Positions 17,121 to 27,439 of a stretch of 64,000 nucleotides of DNA are shown piece after piece. Positions within the stretch are counted from its first letter, which is position 1. Each line of letters opens with the position of its first letter. The DNA is taken from assembly GCA_016278515.1 (NCBI GenBank), contig JADQBR010000103.1, positions 1 through 64,000 on the forward strand. Direction: 5' to 3'. The DNA comes from Bacillota bacterium (GTDB lineage Bacteria; Bacillota; JADQBR01). The translations under genes and the position numbers were made by a program. The notes beneath the pieces were generated by a model. That model had not been told where the DNA came from. It ran no database searches and saw only the letters and a program-made list of their open reading frames with translations.

Positions 17121-17197
17121 ACCTGTCCAACTGTCCAACTGACCAACATTCCAACTTCTTTTTCTAACTGTCCAACTGACCAACATTCCAACTTCTT
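17121..17197 (+). repeat. Direct repeats of a 30-bp CCAACT-rich unit
   Basis: A 30-bp unit starting CTGTCCAACTGACCAACATT is present exactly at 17131-17160 and 17168-17197, separated by 7 bp, and preceded by a partial copy. The unit contains the same ACTGACCA word that forms the tandem run at 1834-1860. Confidence 0.85.
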
Positions 17198-17252
17198 AAA
17201 GGGTATGGAATAATCCAATATGGGCAATGGTATTGTTGGAGGTGTTTTAGCT

Positions 17253-17648
17253 GTGATTAAGAAAATGCTGTTTGCGCTATTAATACTTTTTTTATTAGTT
17301 ATAACCTTGAATAAGGTGGCTTTTGAGTTGCAGCAGTTTACCGCCGAAACGCCTGGAGATGTATTGTCTTTTCAATTATATCAGAGGCAGGTTGTAGTGG
17401 CCGCTATGGGTACAAGGTACCATATTAGGTTTACGGATGATGCAATGCAATGGGTGAATGGGGTAAGACGAGAGACAGGGCAGTTACTACTGTTAGGTAG
17501 TGAACTGTCGGCCCAAGCGAAGCAATTTTCCATAGACTGGCGGAAACATCTAACAAAGTGGTATAATGGAGAGCAGAATGTAAAAGGGCAGAATACAGGA
17601 GATAGGAAACAGGAGATAGAAGGGAGATTTCCGATCTTCGAATTTTGA
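17253..17648 (+). CDS. Unknown membrane-anchored protein
   Basis: I do not recognise this 131-residue protein. It has one N-terminal membrane segment (KKMLFALLILFLLVITL, residues 3-19) followed by a soluble domain with about 20% charged residues, predicted to lie outside the membrane. The longest frame starts at ATG 17220, but GGAGGT at 17239-17244 is 8 nt before GTG 17253. The last 25 residues are polar and encoded by a purine-rich, repeat-like stretch (AGGAGATAGGAAACAGGAGA), so the true conserved part may end near residue 105. It lies between spoIIP and murJ. Confidence 0.6.
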   Translation: MIKKMLFALLILFLLVITLNKVAFELQQFTAETPGDVLSFQLYQRQVVVAAMGTRYHIRFTDDAMQWVNGVRRETGQLLLLGSELSAQAKQFSIDWRKHLTKWYNGEQNVKGQNTGDRKQEIEGRFPIFEF

Positions 17649-17675
17649 CCTCGACTTTTGAAGTGAGGGATAAGC

Positions 17676-19253
17676 GTGGCAGATGGTAAGGGCGGTGTAG
17701 CCAAGGCGGCAGGTATGATTATGGTTGCCATGGCCATTTCCCGTGTGCTGGGATACCTGAGAGACGTAATAATTTATGCCCAGTTTGGACAAAACCGAAT
17801 AACAGATGCCTATAATGCAGCGTTTTCGATACCGGACTTTTTATACATGCTTCTTGTGGGAGGTGCTTTAAGTTCGGCATTTATACCTGTCTTCACTAGT
17901 CTAATTGCTAAAAAGCAGGAAGAAGAAGCATGGAAGATAGCCAGCGTTATTTTAAATGTTATTATGGTGTTAATGGTAGTGGGTGTCACCATTGGTGTTA
18001 TATTTGCTCCAAAATTGGTCTACCTCTTGGTGCCGGGATTCAAGGGTGAAGGTTTCACTCTAACTGTTACATTGACCCGTATTATGTTTGCCCAGGCTTT
18101 TTTTATGGGTTTGAACGGGATAGCCACGGGAATTTTGAATTCGTACAGACACTTTTTTTTCCCAGCCTTGGGGTCTGTGTTATATAATTTGGCAATTATT
18201 ATAGTCGGACTGATCCTATCGCCATATATTGGTATTGCAGGTTTCTCTATCGGAGTTGTAGTTGGGGCCATCATTAACTTTGGGGTTCAGGTTCCGATGT
18301 TGATCAAATTAGGTTTAAGGTACGAATTTAGTTTCAATGTACATAATGTACATGTGAAAAAGATTGCATCATTGATGCTTCCTGTATTGGTAGGCTTATC
18401 CGTAACCCATTTTAACCTATTTGTTATTCAAAATCTTGCCAGTTCCCTGCCGCCGGGTATAGTTGCTGCTTTAAAGGCAGGGCAGAGATTGATGCAGTTA
18501 CCCATTGGCATTTTCGGCATTGCAGTTGCTGTTGCGGTTTTCCCGACTTTAACTTCCCATGCAGCATTAGATGAGATAGACCAATTTAAACGTACTATGT
18601 CTTTGGGTGTAAGATCAGTTATTTTCTTAACCCTCCCTGCTGCAGCAGGACTGGTTGCACTTCGTATACCCATCATCCGTTTTTTGTATGAGTGGGGTTT
18701 GTTTACTCACCAAGACAGTTTGGAAATAGCTGAAGCATTGTTGTTCTTTTCTATTGGTTTGTTTGCTTATTCGGCAATTCAGGTACTTAATAGAACCTTT
18801 TATGCTTTACACGATACGCGTACGCCGGTGGCAACCGGCGTTGCGACTATACTTTTAAACATAGTACTTAATTTTCTTCTCATTAAGCCGATGCAGCACG
18901 GCGGTTTAGCACTGGCATACTCAATTGCCGGTATTTTCAATATGGTTTTTCTTTTAATAGTTTTGCGGCAAAAGATCGGCTCCATTAACGGCAGGCAGAT
19001 GGTGACATCTTTTGGAATAAGCCTGTTTTCTTCATCAATTATGGCGGGCATTACATATTTTACGGCGGTCTATTTAGAGACAATTTTGGATATCACTAAA
19101 AAATTTAACCAAGGATTGCAAGTGACTATTGCGGTAGTAGTAGGTGCAGTTGTATACGGGGCGTTGGCTCTGCTCTTTAAGCAGGAAGAGGCGCAAATGG
19201 CAGTTGACATTTTCAAACGCCGCTTTTTGCGAAAGAAAGTAAGGCCTGGTTGA
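17676..19253 (+). CDS. murJ: Lipid II flippase MurJ (MviN)
   Basis: MurJ moves lipid II across the membrane for peptidoglycan synthesis. The 525 residues form about 14 membrane helices of the MOP superfamily. The N-terminal signature AISRVLGYLRDVIIYAQFG and DAYNAAFSIPDF, plus NRTFYALHDTRTPV in the second half, are MurJ features. The start is GTG 17676 after AGTGAGGGA. Its stop codon overlaps the -35 of the next promoter. Confidence 0.94.
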   Translation: MADGKGGVAKAAGMIMVAMAISRVLGYLRDVIIYAQFGQNRITDAYNAAFSIPDFLYMLLVGGALSSAFIPVFTSLIAKKQEEEAWKIASVILNVIMVLMVVGVTIGVIFAPKLVYLLVPGFKGEGFTLTVTLTRIMFAQAFFMGLNGIATGILNSYRHFFFPALGSVLYNLAIIIVGLILSPYIGIAGFSIGVVVGAIINFGVQVPMLIKLGLRYEFSFNVHNVHVKKIASLMLPVLVGLSVTHFNLFVIQNLASSLPPGIVAALKAGQRLMQLPIGIFGIAVAVAVFPTLTSHAALDEIDQFKRTMSLGVRSVIFLTLPAAAGLVALRIPIIRFLYEWGLFTHQDSLEIAEALLFFSIGLFAYSAIQVLNRTFYALHDTRTPVATGVATILLNIVLNFLLIKPMQHGGLALAYSIAGIFNMVFLLIVLRQKIGSINGRQMVTSFGISLFSSSIMAGITYFTAVYLETILDITKKFNQGLQVTIAVVVGAVVYGALALLFKQEEAQMAVDIFKRRFLRKKVRPG

Positions 19254-19278
19254 TAGGTAGTGATGCAGGTGCTATAAT
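19250..19278 (+). promoter_or_regulatory. Promoter of lepA overlapping the murJ stop
   Basis: TTGATA (19250-19255), a 17-bp spacer and TATAAT (19273-19278) with TGC extension form a near-consensus sigma-A promoter. The murJ stop codon lies within the -35. Confidence 0.75.
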
Positions 19279-19314
19279 GTTACAAGTCAGCTCTATATGA
19301 AAGAGGTATATTAC

Positions 19315-21117
19315 ATGGAAATTAATAAAAATTTAATTAGAAATTTTAGTATTATAGCGCATATCGACCATGGTAAATCAACTTTGGCGGACAGGCTTTT
19401 GGAATTTACCGGTGCCTTATCAGACAGAGAGATGTCTGAACAAGTGCTTGATTCTATGGACTTGGAGAGAGAACGCGGGATCACTATCAAGCTGCAGGCT
19501 GTTCGGCTTATGCACCAAGCTATGGACGGGCAGGAGTATCAATTAAACTTGATTGACACTCCCGGACACGTGGATTTTTCCTATGAAGTTTCACGCAGTC
19601 TAGCGGCGTGTGAGGGCGCTTTGTTGATTGTGGATGCGGCCCAAGGAATTGAGGCCCAAACCCTAGCCAACATTTACCTTGCTATGGAGCAGGATCTGGA
19701 AATTATTCCGGTTATCAATAAAATTGATTTACCTAGCGCTGATCCTGAAGGGGTAAAGAAAGAACTTGAAGATGTTCTGGGAATAGACCCCCAAGAAGTA
19801 GTTTTGGTTTCTGCTAAAACCGGCCAGGGGACCCAGGAAATATTGGAGGCTATCATAAAACGTATTCCACCGCCTGTGGATAATGCAGATAGGCCATTAA
19901 GAGCACTTATCTTCGATTCCCTTTATGATTCCTATCGTGGAGCTATTCCCTACATCCGCGTAGTGGATGGTTCTATCAAAAAAGGCGATCAGATTAAAAT
20001 GATGTCTAGCGGCAAGACCTTCGAGGTAAATGAGGTTGGTATATTTACACCTGCCCCGAAAGTAATAGATCAGTTAAAGGCAGGAGAGGTTGGTTTTATT
20101 AGTGCAAGTATAAAAAATGTCAAGGATACTAGGGTGGGAGATACAATTACGACAGCCAAGGATGGTGCCGATGGTCCTCTACCTGGTTATCGCAAGGCTA
20201 CTCCGATGGTTTATTGTGGTCTTTTCCCGGTGGATAACGCTAATTACGAAGACTTGCGAGACGCCTTGGAACGGTTGCAGCTAAACGATGCATCCCTAAT
20301 TTACGAACCAGAAAACTCTGTAGCATTAGGCTTTGGGTTTCGTTGTGGGTTTTTAGGTCTTCTGCATATGGAGATTATTCAAGAACGATTGGAAAGAGAA
20401 TATAAGATAGACTTAATTACCACTGCACCAAACGTAATTTATCAGGTAAAAACAATTGATGGTGCTGAAATAAATATAGATAACCCCAATAACATGCCCC
20501 CTGTAGGCGAGGTGGAATCCATTGCGGAACCGTTCGTTAAGGCTACGGTCATGATGCCAAGCAATTATGTAGGAGCAGTAATGGAGTTATCCCAGGAAAA
20601 ACGCGGTGCTTATGAATCTATGGAGTACCTGTCTGAGCTAAGAGTGATGCTGACTTACTCTCTACCATTAAGTGAAATTATTTTTGATTTCTTTGACCAG
20701 CTTAAATCTAAAACAAAGGGATATGCCTCCCTGGATTACGAATTGTCTGGCTATCGGGTAACGGATCTGGTCAAATTGGATATTTTGATAGGTGGAGAAA
20801 TAGTAGATGCCCTATCTTGCATCGTTCACCGAGATAAAGCCTATTATCAAGGTCGTAATTTCACCAATAAATTAAAAGAATTAATACCAAGGCAAATGTT
20901 TGAGATACCAATTCAGGCAGCTATAGGCAACAAGGTTATTGCTCGGGTTAACATCAAGGCGCTTCGCAAAAATGTCCTGGATAAATGCTACGGTGGTGAT
21001 ATTTCCCGGAAACGCAAACTGCTTGAAAAGCAAAAAGAAGGTAAAAAGCGAATGAAACAAGTGGGCAAGGTGGAAATTCCTCAGGAAGCGTTTATGGCCG
21101 TATTAAGTATAGACTAG
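19315..21117 (+). CDS. lepA: Elongation factor 4 (LepA)
   Basis: LepA is a ribosome-dependent GTPase, proposed to back-translocate stalled ribosomes or assist initiation and assembly. The 600 residues begin [23 protein letters not shown] (P-loop near 16), with DTPGHVDF near 80 and NKID near 135, followed by EF-G-like domains and the LepA-specific C-terminal domain ([17 protein letters not shown] near 520). ATG 19297 is in frame, but GAAAGAGG is spaced 8 nt before ATG 19315 and gives the family length. Confidence 0.97.
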   Translation: MEINKNLIRNFSIIAHIDHGKSTLADRLLEFTGALSDREMSEQVLDSMDLERERGITIKLQAVRLMHQAMDGQEYQLNLIDTPGHVDFSYEVSRSLAACEGALLIVDAAQGIEAQTLANIYLAMEQDLEIIPVINKIDLPSADPEGVKKELEDVLGIDPQEVVLVSAKTGQGTQEILEAIIKRIPPPVDNADRPLRALIFDSLYDSYRGAIPYIRVVDGSIKKGDQIKMMSSGKTFEVNEVGIFTPAPKVIDQLKAGEVGFISASIKNVKDTRVGDTITTAKDGADGPLPGYRKATPMVYCGLFPVDNANYEDLRDALERLQLNDASLIYEPENSVALGFGFRCGFLGLLHMEIIQERLEREYKIDLITTAPNVIYQVKTIDGAEINIDNPNNMPPVGEVESIAEPFVKATVMMPSNYVGAVMELSQEKRGAYESMEYLSELRVMLTYSLPLSEIIFDFFDQLKSKTKGYASLDYELSGYRVTDLVKLDILIGGEIVDALSCIVHRDKAYYQGRNFTNKLKELIPRQMFEIPIQAAIGNKVIARVNIKALRKNVLDKCYGGDISRKRKLLEKQKEGKKRMKQVGKVEIPQEAFMAVLSID

Positions 21118-21139
21118 AGATCAAAAAGGAGGCGAGTGT

Positions 21140-22282
21140 ATGGAAGACGTTGGGCTGTATGTCCACATTCCTTTTTGCACGAGCAAATGCAATTATTGTG
21201 ATTTTGTCTCCTTCCCCTATGCTATGGTCAAGCATCAATCTACGGAGTACTTTCAGGCGTTAAAGACTGAGATGGAACTGATTCGTGAAAACTTTGGCGC
21301 CTTGGCAGTAAACACTGTTTATTTCGGAGGGGGGACTCCCAGTCTAGTGTCAGAGAGTTTTATTGATTACGTGCTGTCTTATATTAGGCGGTATTTTTAC
21401 GTTAAAGAAGGTATAGAAATATCTATCGAAGCTAATCCGGAGACAGTAACTCTAAATAAGTTTAAAGCTTATGCTGATATGGGAATAAACAGGGTGTCTT
21501 TAGGGGTGCAGACTGATTCTGAGGATTGTCTAATTGAGATGAGCAGGCATCATTCGTGGAACGATGTAATTTATGCAGTTGAGTGCGCAAGAGAGGCCGG
21601 CTTTACCAATCTCGGGGTAGATTTGATTTATGGACTGCCGGGGCAATATCTTGAACAATGGGAGAACACTCTCCATAAAGTACTGGAACAAAAACCTGAG
21701 CATATGTCTTTATACGGTCTTAAGCTGTCCCAAGAGACTGCTTGGGGACGGCTTGCTCAAGCTGGACCCCTTACCTTTCCCGATGAAGACCAACAGGCTG
21801 ACATGTATCTGGCGACGCAAGAAATAGTAAGAAGTGCCGGATTAGAGCAGTACGAAATTTCCAATTACGCAAAACCGGGCTTTGAATCCCGTCACAATCT
21901 GATATACTGGCGAGGTCAGCATTATCTGGGCATAGGCGTATCCGCTGCATCATATTATAATAAATATCGTTGGTCAAACTATCGGTTGCTACCTCAGTAT
22001 ATTGCCGGCCTTAAAAATAGGAGTTGGCCAAGAGAGGAAATGCTTACTTTAAGTAAAAGAGAAGAAATGGCCGAAACTATTATAATGGGTTTGCGCTTGA
22101 TTAAAGAAGGGGTATCCATATCAGCGTTTGAAGAACGTTTTGGTGTATCCATGCATCAAATATATGAAAAGGAAATTGTTTCTCTTGCTGAGGCTGGCTT
22201 AATTGAAGAAAAAGATGGTCATCTGCTCTTAACTAAACAGGCTAGACTGTTAGCCAATGAAGTTTTTCGAGAGTTTATCTAA
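21140..22282 (+). CDS. hemW: HemW-like radical SAM heme chaperone
   Basis: HemW resembles oxygen-independent coproporphyrinogen III oxidase but is a heme-delivery protein in characterised cases. The radical SAM triad is Cys13, Cys17 and Cys20 (PFCTSKCNYCDF, a CX3CX2C motif), with GGGTPS near 57 and EANPETV near 95. The HemN-specific fourth N-terminal Cys is absent, favouring HemW. AAAAGGAGG precedes ATG 21140. Adjacent to lepA and hrcA as in Bacillus. Confidence 0.93.
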   Translation: MEDVGLYVHIPFCTSKCNYCDFVSFPYAMVKHQSTEYFQALKTEMELIRENFGALAVNTVYFGGGTPSLVSESFIDYVLSYIRRYFYVKEGIEISIEANPETVTLNKFKAYADMGINRVSLGVQTDSEDCLIEMSRHHSWNDVIYAVECAREAGFTNLGVDLIYGLPGQYLEQWENTLHKVLEQKPEHMSLYGLKLSQETAWGRLAQAGPLTFPDEDQQADMYLATQEIVRSAGLEQYEISNYAKPGFESRHNLIYWRGQHYLGIGVSAASYYNKYRWSNYRLLPQYIAGLKNRSWPREEMLTLSKREEMAETIIMGLRLIKEGVSISAFEERFGVSMHQIYEKEIVSLAEAGLIEEKDGHLLLTKQARLLANEVFREFI

Positions 22283-22349
22283 TTCAATGTATAATAGCGT
22301 TATAAGTCCTAAGAAGCTGTAGAAATTTTTTCCGGTTTACTAATCTATC

Positions 22350-22378
22350 TTGACAAAAGACACACTTAGTGATATTTT
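22350..22378 (+). promoter_or_regulatory. Promoter of the heat-shock operon
   Basis: A perfect TTGACA (22350-22355), a 17-bp spacer and TATTTT (22373-22378). The CIRCE operator begins 12 bp downstream of the -10, where bound HrcA would block initiation or early elongation. Confidence 0.8.
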
Positions 22379-22390
22379 TTAGGTGTGAAA

Positions 22391-22417
22391 CTAGCACTCA
22401 TTAACATAGAGTGCTAA
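22391..22417 (+). promoter_or_regulatory. CIRCE operator (HrcA binding site)
   Basis: CTAGCACTC (22391-22399), nine-base spacer, GAGTGCTAA (22409-22417). It matches the CIRCE consensus TTAGCACTC-N9-GAGTGCTAA with one mismatch. It lies directly upstream of hrcA, so the repressor controls its own operon. Confidence 0.97.
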
Positions 22418-22432
22418 CAAGAGGGTGATGTT

Positions 22433-23461
22433 ATGCGCATGGATCAGCGTAAAAAAATGGTACTTGAGGCTATCATAAAAAGTTATATAGGGACTGCCGA
22501 GCCCGTAGGCTCAAGATTGATTGCGCGTAAATACGACCTAGGAGTCAGTCCGGCTACGGTTCGAAATGAAATGGCTGACTTAGAGGAAATGGGGCTTATT
22601 GAGCAGCCCCATACATCGGCGGGGAGAATCCCTTCCGATATTGGTTACCGCTACTATGTGGATTGCTTAATGAAAGACCATGAGTTGAGCTACGCTGAAA
22701 CAGCATTTGTTAAAGATCGTTACTCTGTGAAGGTGGAACAGATTGAGGAGGTTCTTGAAAGAACAGGGAAACTTCTGTCCAATATTACTGATTATGTTAC
22801 ACTAGTTACAGGTCCTCAAGCCGGAGGCAGCTATGTTAAGGATGTAAGATTGTTACTGCTCACTCCAGGCAAGGCTTTGCTGATGGTTGTATTCCAAGGA
22901 GGCCTGGTGCAGCACAGCACCATTGATATGCCGGAAATATTAACTGTTAGTGACATGGAACGAATTAGTAATGTGTTAAATCATAACCTCCAAGGTTATG
23001 CGATTCAGCAGTTAAAAGAAGAAACACTAATAGAGATTTGCCAGCAAGTAATCAGGGAAAAGATGATCTTAAAAAATATAGTTGCTGCCTTATCCGACTA
23101 TTTAATTGGTTCTCAAGACGGACATATTTATTTAGGAGGAACCCTAAATATCTTAAATCAACCTGAATTTAATGATTTGGATAAGGTAAAAGTGTTGTTA
23201 CGCAACCTCGAGGAGGAATCAACATTAAGAGAAATATTACAAAATGACAATAAGCAGGGATTAACCATTAAGATTGGTGGGGAAAATAAGTTGGAAGGGA
23301 TTGACCAATGCAGCATTATTACTGCAACTTATCATATTAATGGTGAGGCAGCCGGTACTCTTGGATTATTAGGCCCTACTCGGATGAAATATCCTAAGGC
23401 AGTTTCTCTGGTTAAATTGGTAACTGCTAATTTGTCTGATGTGCTAAAAAAATATTATTAA
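22433..23461 (+). CDS. hrcA: Heat-inducible transcription repressor HrcA
   Basis: HrcA represses class I heat-shock genes by binding CIRCE, with activity assisted by GroEL. The 342 residues have an N-terminal winged helix (SPATVRNEMADLEEMGLIEQPHTSAGR, here cited in part; near residues 38-65) and a GAF-like core with inserted dimerisation segment. Length is normal. GAGGGTGATG precedes ATG 22433. It opens the hrcA-grpE-dnaK-dnaJ operon. Confidence 0.97.
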   Translation: MRMDQRKKMVLEAIIKSYIGTAEPVGSRLIARKYDLGVSPATVRNEMADLEEMGLIEQPHTSAGRIPSDIGYRYYVDCLMKDHELSYAETAFVKDRYSVKVEQIEEVLERTGKLLSNITDYVTLVTGPQAGGSYVKDVRLLLLTPGKALLMVVFQGGLVQHSTIDMPEILTVSDMERISNVLNHNLQGYAIQQLKEETLIEICQQVIREKMILKNIVAALSDYLIGSQDGHIYLGGTLNILNQPEFNDLDKVKVLLRNLEEESTLREILQNDNKQGLTIKIGGENKLEGIDQCSIITATYHINGEAAGTLGLLGPTRMKYPKAVSLVKLVTANLSDVLKKYY

Positions 23462-23464
23462 AGA

Positions 23465-23482
23465 AAGTGACCGCGGTCGCTT
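23465..23482 (+). other. Palindrome between hrcA and grpE
   Basis: An 18-bp near-perfect palindrome centred on GACCGCGGTC, immediately after the hrcA stop; a second small hairpin AAACTGC/GCAGTTT follows (about 23495-23519). They may be RNA processing or stabilising structures within the heat-shock transcript. No T run follows. Confidence 0.45.
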
Positions 23483-23545
23483 AAGTACTGAAAAAAACTG
23501 CGAAACATGGCAGTTTAAGTTTAGAAGTTAGTGAGGTGAAAGGGC

Positions 23546-24226
23546 ATGTTAAAAACTGAAGGCAAAGAAGGTCTGGAAGAACAAGAGGAGGTAGGCATAC
23601 ATAAATTAGAGAGTGATGAATTAATGCAAAAGACTAAAGATGGGGCTGGCAAGGTTGAAGAAGATAATATGGCTGAAGATAATTTCATCGACGTAGAACA
23701 GCATATAGTTGAAGAGACTGAAGAAAAACAGGAAGAATTGGCGGGCACTAAAGAAGAAATAGTTGAAGATAGCAGCCCGGCAGTACAGCTCCAGAAATTG
23801 GCTAAAGACCGTGAAGATTTATATCAAAGGCTGGCACGGTTGCAGGCGGATTTTGATAACTTTCGTAAACGTTCGAAGAAAGAACAAGAGGATTTTGCAA
23901 GATACGCGTCACAAAATTTGATAGAGAGACTTTTACCGGTGTTAGATAACTTCAGTAGAGCATTGGAAGCTGAACACGGGGATAACAATAGTTTGAAAGC
24001 TGGGGTTGAAATGACCTATAGACAGTTGTTTGAGGTGTTGTCCCAAGAAGGATTGACTGTTATTGAAGCCAAAGGTCAAACTTTTGATCCAGAATATCAC
24101 GAAGCTGTCATGCAGGAGGAGACTGACCAATACCCGGAAGGAACTGTTATTGAGGTGTTCCAAAAGGGATATAAACTAAAGAATAAAGTCATTCGACCTG
24201 CTATGGTAAAAGTTGCAAAGAGTTAA
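23546..24226 (+). CDS. grpE: Nucleotide exchange factor GrpE
   Basis: GrpE releases ADP from DnaK. The 226 residues begin with an acidic, low-complexity, probably disordered stretch (1-75, longer than in many homologues), followed by a long coiled coil (LAKDREDLYQRLARLQADFDNFRKR, cited in part) and the beta domain with FDPEYHEAVMQ and VIRPAMVKVA. GTGAGG precedes ATG 23546. Confidence 0.95.
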   Translation: MLKTEGKEGLEEQEEVGIHKLESDELMQKTKDGAGKVEEDNMAEDNFIDVEQHIVEETEEKQEELAGTKEEIVEDSSPAVQLQKLAKDREDLYQRLARLQADFDNFRKRSKKEQEDFARYASQNLIERLLPVLDNFSRALEAEHGDNNSLKAGVEMTYRQLFEVLSQEGLTVIEAKGQTFDPEYHEAVMQEETDQYPEGTVIEVFQKGYKLKNKVIRPAMVKVAKS

Positions 24227-24311
24227 GGGAATTATTTAGTAGTCAGTGGAAAAGTAAGAATACTGACTTCTGACTTATTTTAAGTTAAATAAATTTTAGG
24301 AGGTAGACAAT

Positions 24312-26177
24312 ATGGGAAAAGTTATAGGAATTGATTTAGGGACTACTAACTCATGTATGGCAGTGATGGAGGGCGGCGAAGCAGTTGTTATTCCAAATGC
24401 AGAAGGTAACCGTACCACTCCATCGATAGTCGCATTTTCAAAAGAGGGAGAACGTTTAGTAGGTCAAGTTGCAAAAAGACAGGCTATTACCAACCCGGAC
24501 AGAACGATTGCATCCATTAAGAGACAGATGGGCACCGATCATAAGGTGACTGTGGATGATAAATCGTATACACCACAAGAGATTTCTGCAATGATATTAC
24601 AAAAGATGAAGAAGGATGCTGAAAGCTATCTTGGTGAACAGGTAACCCAAGCAGTTATAACAGTTCCTGCATATTTTACGGACAGTCAACGCCAAGCTAC
24701 TAAAGATGCTGGAAAAATTGCTGGCTTAGAGGTGCTAAGGATTGTTAATGAGCCCACAGCAGCCTCTCTGGCTTACGGTCTTGAGAAAAATGAAGAACAA
24801 ACAATTTCAGTTTACGACTTAGGTGGAGGAACCTTTGACGTATCCATCCTAGAGCTAGGTGAAGGTGTATTCGAAGTAAAAGCTACCAGCGGCAATAACC
24901 GTCTTGGCGGCGATGACTTCGATAAACGTATTATGGACTACCTGGTGCAGGAATTTAAAAAGTCGCATGGAATAGATCTGGAAAAAGATAAAATGGCACT
25001 GCAACGGCTGAAAGAAGCAGCGGAAAAGGCAAAGCACGAGTTGTCGAGTGTAACAACTACTAACATAAACCTGCCATTCATCACGGCTAATCAGGAAGGG
25101 CCTCAGCATTTGGATATTACTTTAAGCAGGGCTAAGTTTGAAGAACTGACTGCAGACTTGGTGGAAAAGACCATGGGTCCTACACGGCAGGCATTAAAAG
25201 ATGCAGGGATGAAATCCAGTGATATAGATAAGGTAATTTTAGTAGGCGGTTCTACGAGGATTCCGGCGGTGCAAGAGGCAATTAAAAAAGTAATCGGCAA
25301 AGATCCCCACAAGGGTGTTAACCCTGATGAAGTGGTAGCTTTGGGAGCAGCCATACAAGCAGGTGTTTTAGCGGGTGAGGTTAAAGATGTCCTGTTGTTA
25401 GATGTAACACCGTTAACATTGGGGATTGAGACTTTAGGCGGGGTGTTCACACCTTTAATTGATAGAAATACCACAATCCCTACTTCTAAGAGTCAGGTTT
25501 TTTCTACGGCGGCCGACAGTCAAACAGCAGTGGACATTCATGTGTTGCAAGGTGAGAGAAAAATGGCTTCCGGCAACAAAACCATTGGTCGTTTTCAATT
25601 AACCGATATTCCACCTGCTCCTAGAGGCGTTCCGCAAATTGAAGTCACATTTGATATCGATGCCAATGGAATTGCTCATGTGACTGCGAAAGACCTAGGA
25701 ACTGGGAAGTCCCAGGATATCACCATTAAATCTTCCAGTGGTTTGGATGATAACGAGATAGATAAAATGGTAAAAGATGCAGAGCAATATGCTGAGGAAG
25801 ATGAGAAACTTAAGGAGAAGGTAGAAACGAAAAACCAAGCGGATTCTTTGTTGTACCAGTCTGAAAAGACACTCAAGGACTTGGGCGATAAAGTAGAGGC
25901 TGACGACAAGGAAAAGATAGAGAACGCGCAGAAAGATTTACGTTCGGCTTTGGAAAGTGACAGTGAAGATATAGAAGAACTTAAAGCAAAGACTGAAGCA
26001 CTGTCGGAAGCCGTATTTTCAGTTTCTTCAAAGATATACGAACAGGCGGCTCAGGAGCAACAGGAAACTCAGCCGGGACAATCGTCAGAAGAAAGTGGAG
26101 ATGATGATGAAGTAGTGGATGCAGACTATGAAGAAGTAGACAACGAAAAAGAAAAAGAAAAAGATAAAGATAAATAA
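24312..26177 (+). CDS. dnaK: Chaperone DnaK (Hsp70)
   Basis: ATP-driven chaperone. The 621 residues open with [20 protein letters not shown], carry the phosphate-binding [14 protein letters not shown] near 170 and the adenosine motif [14 protein letters not shown] near 312, then the substrate domain and a helical lid ending in an acidic, lysine-rich low-complexity tail. The short N-terminal ATPase form, lacking the Gram-negative loop, fits Firmicutes. AGGAGGTAG precedes ATG 24312. Confidence 0.98.
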   Translation: MGKVIGIDLGTTNSCMAVMEGGEAVVIPNAEGNRTTPSIVAFSKEGERLVGQVAKRQAITNPDRTIASIKRQMGTDHKVTVDDKSYTPQEISAMILQKMKKDAESYLGEQVTQAVITVPAYFTDSQRQATKDAGKIAGLEVLRIVNEPTAASLAYGLEKNEEQTISVYDLGGGTFDVSILELGEGVFEVKATSGNNRLGGDDFDKRIMDYLVQEFKKSHGIDLEKDKMALQRLKEAAEKAKHELSSVTTTNINLPFITANQEGPQHLDITLSRAKFEELTADLVEKTMGPTRQALKDAGMKSSDIDKVILVGGSTRIPAVQEAIKKVIGKDPHKGVNPDEVVALGAAIQAGVLAGEVKDVLLLDVTPLTLGIETLGGVFTPLIDRNTTIPTSKSQVFSTAADSQTAVDIHVLQGERKMASGNKTIGRFQLTDIPPAPRGVPQIEVTFDIDANGIAHVTAKDLGTGKSQDITIKSSSGLDDNEIDKMVKDAEQYAEEDEKLKEKVETKNQADSLLYQSEKTLKDLGDKVEADDKEKIENAQKDLRSALESDSEDIEELKAKTEALSEAVFSVSSKIYEQAAQEQQETQPGQSSEESGDDDEVVDADYEEVDNEKEKEKDKDK

Positions 26178-26187
26178 GCAGCTGACA

Positions 26188-26222
26188 GTTGGGACAGGGA
26201 GCTCCCTGTCCCAACTTATTTT
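26188..26222 (+). terminator. Perfect palindrome/terminator between dnaK and dnaJ
   Basis: A 28-bp perfect palindrome (26188-26215) built of GTTGGGACAGGGAG and its exact complement, followed by TTATTTTAAT. It could terminate partially after dnaK so that less dnaJ is made. Its GGGACAGG core also resembles the repeat at 17047-17098. Confidence 0.65.
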
Positions 26223-26260
26223 AATATGCTCACATCCTTTCAAAACAAGCGGGGGGTTCT

Positions 26261-27388
26261 ATGTCTAAAAGAGATTATTATGAAGTGCTGGGCGTTCCAA
26301 AGAATGCAAGCACAGAAGAATTAAAAAAAGCATATCGTAAATTAGCTCGGAAATATCATCCTGACGTTAATCCTGGGGATAAGAATGCGGAGAATCAGTT
26401 TAAAGAGGTAAAAGAAGCTTACGATACTTTGGGTGATACCGATAAACGTGCCCGCTATGACCAATTTGGGCATGCAGCAACAGACGGTAATGGTTTTGGC
26501 GGTTTCGGAGCCGGTGCTGAGGATATGGGAGGCTTCGGTGATATATTCGACATGTTCTTTGGCGGCGGGCGCGGCGGCGGCCAGCGGCATGGTCCCCAAC
26601 AAGGTGCAGACCTTAAGACTGAGATGGAAATTACCTTTGAAGAGGCTGCTTTTGGCGTGGAAGAAAAAATTAGGGTGCCCCGTCTTGAAACCTGCCAGCG
26701 CTGCGGCGGCAGTGGGGCACAACCCGGTACGCATTCAGAAACATGTTCCGTATGCAAGGGTGCAGGTCAAGTTCGTGTTAATCAAAAAACGCCCTTTGGC
26801 ATCTTCCAAACCGTTAAGACTTGTCACAACTGCCATGGTGAGGGGACTATTATTTCTTCTCCGTGTGATGAATGTGGCGGCCAAGGTAGAGTACGGAAAG
26901 AACGTAAGATTGAGGTCAAGATACCGGCAGGTGTCGATACGGGTTCTCGTTTAAGGGTTGCTGCTGCCGGTGAAAGTGGAATTAATGGCGGCCCGCCTGG
27001 GGATTTGTATGTGTTCATCAAAGTGAAGCCACATAAGGACTTTAAACGTAATGGTAATGATGTCATATATGAACAAGCCATTACGTTTGCACAAGCTACA
27101 TTGGGCTGCGATTTCGACGTCCCAACTTTGGATGGAAAAATTACTTTTACGATTCCCGAAGGAACGCAGAGTGGAACAACATTTAGGCTAAAAGGCAAGG
27201 GGATTCCCCGGTTGCAGGGGTATGGCAGGGGAGACCAACATGTAAAAGTAGAACTTGTTACTCCTACCAATTTGACGGATAAGCAAAAAGAACTATTAAG
27301 GGAGTTCGATAATACTTGTACCCACGAAAACCATCAGGTAAAGGGGAAAAGTTTTTTTAAAAAAGTCAAGGATGCTTTTATGGGCTGA
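26261..27388 (+). CDS. dnaJ: Chaperone DnaJ (Hsp40)
   Basis: DnaJ stimulates the DnaK ATPase and binds unfolded substrates. The 375 residues show the J domain ([12 protein letters not shown] near 34), a Gly/Phe-rich linker (75-115), four zinc-finger repeats ([32 protein letters not shown]) and C-terminal substrate domains. GCGGGGGGT precedes ATG 26261. Type I DnaJ, last heat-shock gene of the operon. Confidence 0.97.
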   Translation: MSKRDYYEVLGVPKNASTEELKKAYRKLARKYHPDVNPGDKNAENQFKEVKEAYDTLGDTDKRARYDQFGHAATDGNGFGGFGAGAEDMGGFGDIFDMFFGGGRGGGQRHGPQQGADLKTEMEITFEEAAFGVEEKIRVPRLETCQRCGGSGAQPGTHSETCSVCKGAGQVRVNQKTPFGIFQTVKTCHNCHGEGTIISSPCDECGGQGRVRKERKIEVKIPAGVDTGSRLRVAAAGESGINGGPPGDLYVFIKVKPHKDFKRNGNDVIYEQAITFAQATLGCDFDVPTLDGKITFTIPEGTQSGTTFRLKGKGIPRLQGYGRGDQHVKVELVTPTNLTDKQKELLREFDNTCTHENHQVKGKSFFKKVKDAFMG

Positions 27389-27439
27389 TAGTGTGTATGC
27401 CGCTGATTTATAGTTTAAACACAAAGGAGTATTCTTACT

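Noticed and set aside
17121-17197. Possible short CRISPR array
   Set aside because: Only two full units with a 7-bp spacer, low-complexity sequence and no cas genes; this is a simple tandem duplication.
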